64,000 nucleotides of DNA from Dyadobacter luteus (GTDB lineage Bacteria; Bacteroidota; Bacteroidia; Cytophagales; Spirosomataceae): the NCBI RefSeq assembly GCF_003383615.1, contig NZ_QNUL01000012.1:62001-126000 (forward strand), given 5' to 3'. The position numbers and the translations under genes were made by a program. Positions 62,399 through 64,000 of this stretch are shown here, in pieces (within the stretch, counting starts at the first letter, position 1; each line of letters starts with the position of its first letter). The notes beneath the pieces are model-generated. The model was not told where the DNA came from and made no database searches. It was given only the letters and a program-made list of their open reading frames with translations.

Positions 62399-63619
62399 TC
62401 AGTGAGAAGAATCGTTTTTGCTGCCCCCGGAGATTTTATCTGCCATGTAAGCGCCCGAGTATCCCGCAGAGCGTCCGAAGGCCCCGCTAACACCATGGCC
62501 GGTGTGACTGCCCGAGTAGCCTTCCATAAAATTCGACGGGGCGTTTTTAACAGATTTGGCAGTCTGATAGGAGCTCGAGCCAAATGATCCGAGCGTGCTC
62601 ATGGTGATGCTTGTGATCTTTTGTCCCAATGCGCCGGAACCGCCAACATTGACAATGAAGTTGGCAATAGATGGAACTGTGAAATAGCCTACTATGCCAA
62701 TAATCAGAAACACAAGGTACGCGGTATCTTTCGAGGAGAAGAAGGTATCGCCCGTAGACTGGATCTGGCTCAGATCAATTTTGATCATCTGCTCCTGTAC
62801 CTTTCCGATGATAGCGCCGAAGATATTGGCGACCGGTAGCCACAGAAACACATTGATGTAGCGCGCCAGCCAGGCGTTAAGCGAATGGTGAAACCCGTCG
62901 AAGACAGAAATGCCTAAAACCAGAGGGCCCAGGATAGCCAGTACAATCAGCTGAAAGGTTCGCAGTGTATTGATGCACAGTGCAGCCGCCTGAAAAAGGA
63001 TCTGAAGGATCTCGCTCATCCATTCTTTGACAGCGTTCTGAAAGTTGTACATCGCTTTTGACATCGCGAATTTCACATCATTTCCAATCGAGGACAGTGA
63101 GCCTTCCTCAGAGGGGTCCTCACCGTGCGTGTAGCGGTACCACCTGTCGCGGTCCCCCTGACCGGTCTCACCGACAAACATCTGCCAGAAATCAGTCCTT
63201 TTTAAAGCATCCTGTTTCTGCTTCAGTAGCAGGGCGACCGCTTTGTCTGAGCCCTGCACCATCGCGGCCGTACCTGTGACAGTAGGGGAGAGAATGCCGT
63301 TAATGATCGCCAGAAAAGAAGGAAAGAGCATAATCGCCATTCCCAGCGCGAAGGGCCTGAGAAGCGAATAAAAGTCAATGGCTTCTGCGTTGGCCAGATG
63401 CCGCCACACACGGTAGGCTATATACCACAGCGCCGCAAAGCCTGCAATTCCGCGGCCGACCGAGATCAGACGGCTGCTCAGACCAATCATCTCATTGTAA
63501 AGCTGGTCCAGCACGCCCTGCAGCCCTCTTATTTCTGTGGCAAGCCCCTGCGCTGTGCAGTCGGTAGACAATAGCAGTCCTGTTATCACCAGAGCGGTGA
63601 TTGCTGTCCTGTTTTTCAT
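62399..63619 (-). CDS. traJ: Conjugative transfer protein TraJ
   Basis: 406 residues with a signal region, then multiple membrane segments (AALWYIAYRVWRHLANAEAI near 62-81; FALGMAIMLFPSFLAIING; FQLIVLAILGPLVLGISVFDG). VirB6-like channel subunit. Starts 22 bases after traI and ends 15 bases before traK. Confidence 0.87.
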   Translation of the reverse strand: MKNRTAITALVITGLLLSTDCTAQGLATEIRGLQGVLDQLYNEMIGLSSRLISVGRGIAGFAALWYIAYRVWRHLANAEAIDFYSLLRPFALGMAIMLFPSFLAIINGILSPTVTGTAAMVQGSDKAVALLLKQKQDALKRTDFWQMFVGETGQGDRDRWYRYTHGEDPSEEGSLSSIGNDVKFAMSKAMYNFQNAVKEWMSEILQILFQAAALCINTLRTFQLIVLAILGPLVLGISVFDGFHHSLNAWLARYINVFLWLPVANIFGAIIGKVQEQMIKIDLSQIQSTGDTFFSSKDTAYLVFLIIGIVGYFTVPSIANFIVNVGGSGALGQKITSITMSTLGSFGSSSYQTAKSVKNAPSNFMEGYSGSHTGHGVSGAFGRSAGYSGAYMADKISGGSKNDSSH

Positions 63620-63641
63620 TTGATTGTTTTTTTCTTTTGGT

Positions 63642-64000
63642 TTATAGGTCTATACCCTGGATCTGCTGCATGACAGAAGCATCATTTTTTTCTTTCGCCC
63701 GCTGAGTGGCCAGCACAGAGTTATTGCCGTTGAAATGTCTTAGGAATACCAGGTGCTCATCCATCTGTCCGAAGATGTGATCAATTGCTTTTAGCCTTTC
63801 ATCGTCTGACATTCTTAGTTTGTCTTGCGTGATCACATTGGAAAGCTCGTCCAGGTTTCGGATGCTCACACTGATCAGATTACTATATACCCTTTCGATG
63901 TGCGCGATCTCGGAGGCCGTAAACTGCCCCTGGGCCCTGAAGTTTGAAAGCGCGCTTTTTGACTCTGATACCAGCGCGATCTCTTTTTGGATGATCCCTG
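63642..64000 (-). CDS. traI: TraI-like CTn protein, C-terminal part (runs off window)
   Basis: The frame is open to the right edge with no start in view. Visible residues include SNFRAQGQFTASEIAHIER, YSNLISVSIRNLDEL and KLRMSDDERLKAIDHIF near the C-terminus, the pattern of the TraI-type protein that precedes TraJ in Bacteroidota CTns. The GTG at 63869 is internal. Confidence 0.8.
   Translation of the reverse strand, partial: GIIQKEIALVSESKSALSNFRAQGQFTASEIAHIERVYSNLISVSIRNLDELSNVITQDKLRMSDDERLKAIDHIFGQMDEHLVFLRHFNGNNSVLATQRAKEKNDASVMQQIQGIDL

Larger units (their letters stand above)
56371..64000 (-). mobile_element. End of a Bacteroidota conjugative transposon (CTn), truncated by the window
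   Basis: Minus-strand tra genes (traI, J, K, a traL-position gene, M, N) followed by two DUF3945-like genes and a small regulatory set (excisionase-like and two winged-helix-like genes). The element runs off the right edge. The left end is not defined: no integrase or att site is seen, and the TonB/DUF6660 module to the left may be cargo or flank. Confidence 0.75.

Noticed and set aside
1..64000. CRISPR arrays, tRNA or rRNA genes
   Set aside because: No regular spaced repeats and no tRNA- or rRNA-like segments were noticed on reading. A covariance-model scan would be decisive.

Overview
The window reads as a chromosome segment of a Bacteroidota bacterium, most likely a cytophagal or sphingobacterial one (a Dyadobacter/Spirosoma-like host is a guess). 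Evidence: a SusC/SusD pair with an ECF sigma factor and FecR anti-sigma, STN-domain TonB receptors, a DUF6660 protein, promoter-like sites of the TAnnTTTG type, and a Bacteroidota-type tra operon. No rRNA, tRNA or CRISPR array was recognised.

Layout. 1-4.1 kb: a truncated MBL-rhodanese protein, DUF202, TlpA-like thioredoxin, AraC regulator, orphan ExbD. 4.2-10.1 kb: an HxlR regulator divergent from a SnoaL/MBL/NmrA/SnoaL operon, with a shared operator-like site upstream of a third SnoaL gene, then a methyltransferase and a zinc-type alcohol dehydrogenase that has lost key residues. 12.0-18.8 kb (block A) and 32.9-41.3 kb (block B): two colinear minus-strand gene blocks. Each has two copies of a triad: a small membrane protein with a C-x9-C-x3-C 'CGKCY' motif, an MbnP-like copper protein and an MbnH/MauG-like diheme protein. 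Each then continues with a tiny membrane protein, a lipoprotein, SCO copper chaperone(s) and a small cytochrome c. Block B adds an outer-membrane protein and a second SCO whose two copper cysteines are both glycine. Between the blocks lie a rhodanese-thioredoxin, a two-subunit cytochrome bd-like/cytochrome c membrane complex with tiny accessory proteins, a fifth CGKCY protein, a ThuA/PVC-type dehydrogenase with its own cytochrome c, and a triple-rhodanese protein. 41.8-50.8 kb: alpha-L-fucosidase, then ECF sigma, FecR, SusC and SusD. 51-53.5 kb: small genes, a frameshifted PA2169-family gene and a chimeric remnant. 53.6-64 kb: visibly more GC-rich; a TonB receptor with DUF6660, then a conjugative-transposon end with excisionase-like and winged-helix genes, two DUF3945-like proteins and traN, traM, a traL-position gene, traK, traJ and traI running off the right edge.

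How they may work together (inference): the centre of the window is an envelope metal and electron-transfer island. In the known MbnP/MbnH system the diheme enzyme oxidises a Trp of MbnP to kynurenine, which helps MbnP bind copper. Here four such pairs sit with SCO-type copper chaperones, small cytochromes c and an unnamed CxxxC membrane-protein family, suggesting an elaborated and duplicated copper-handling system. This is the part most likely to be new biology.
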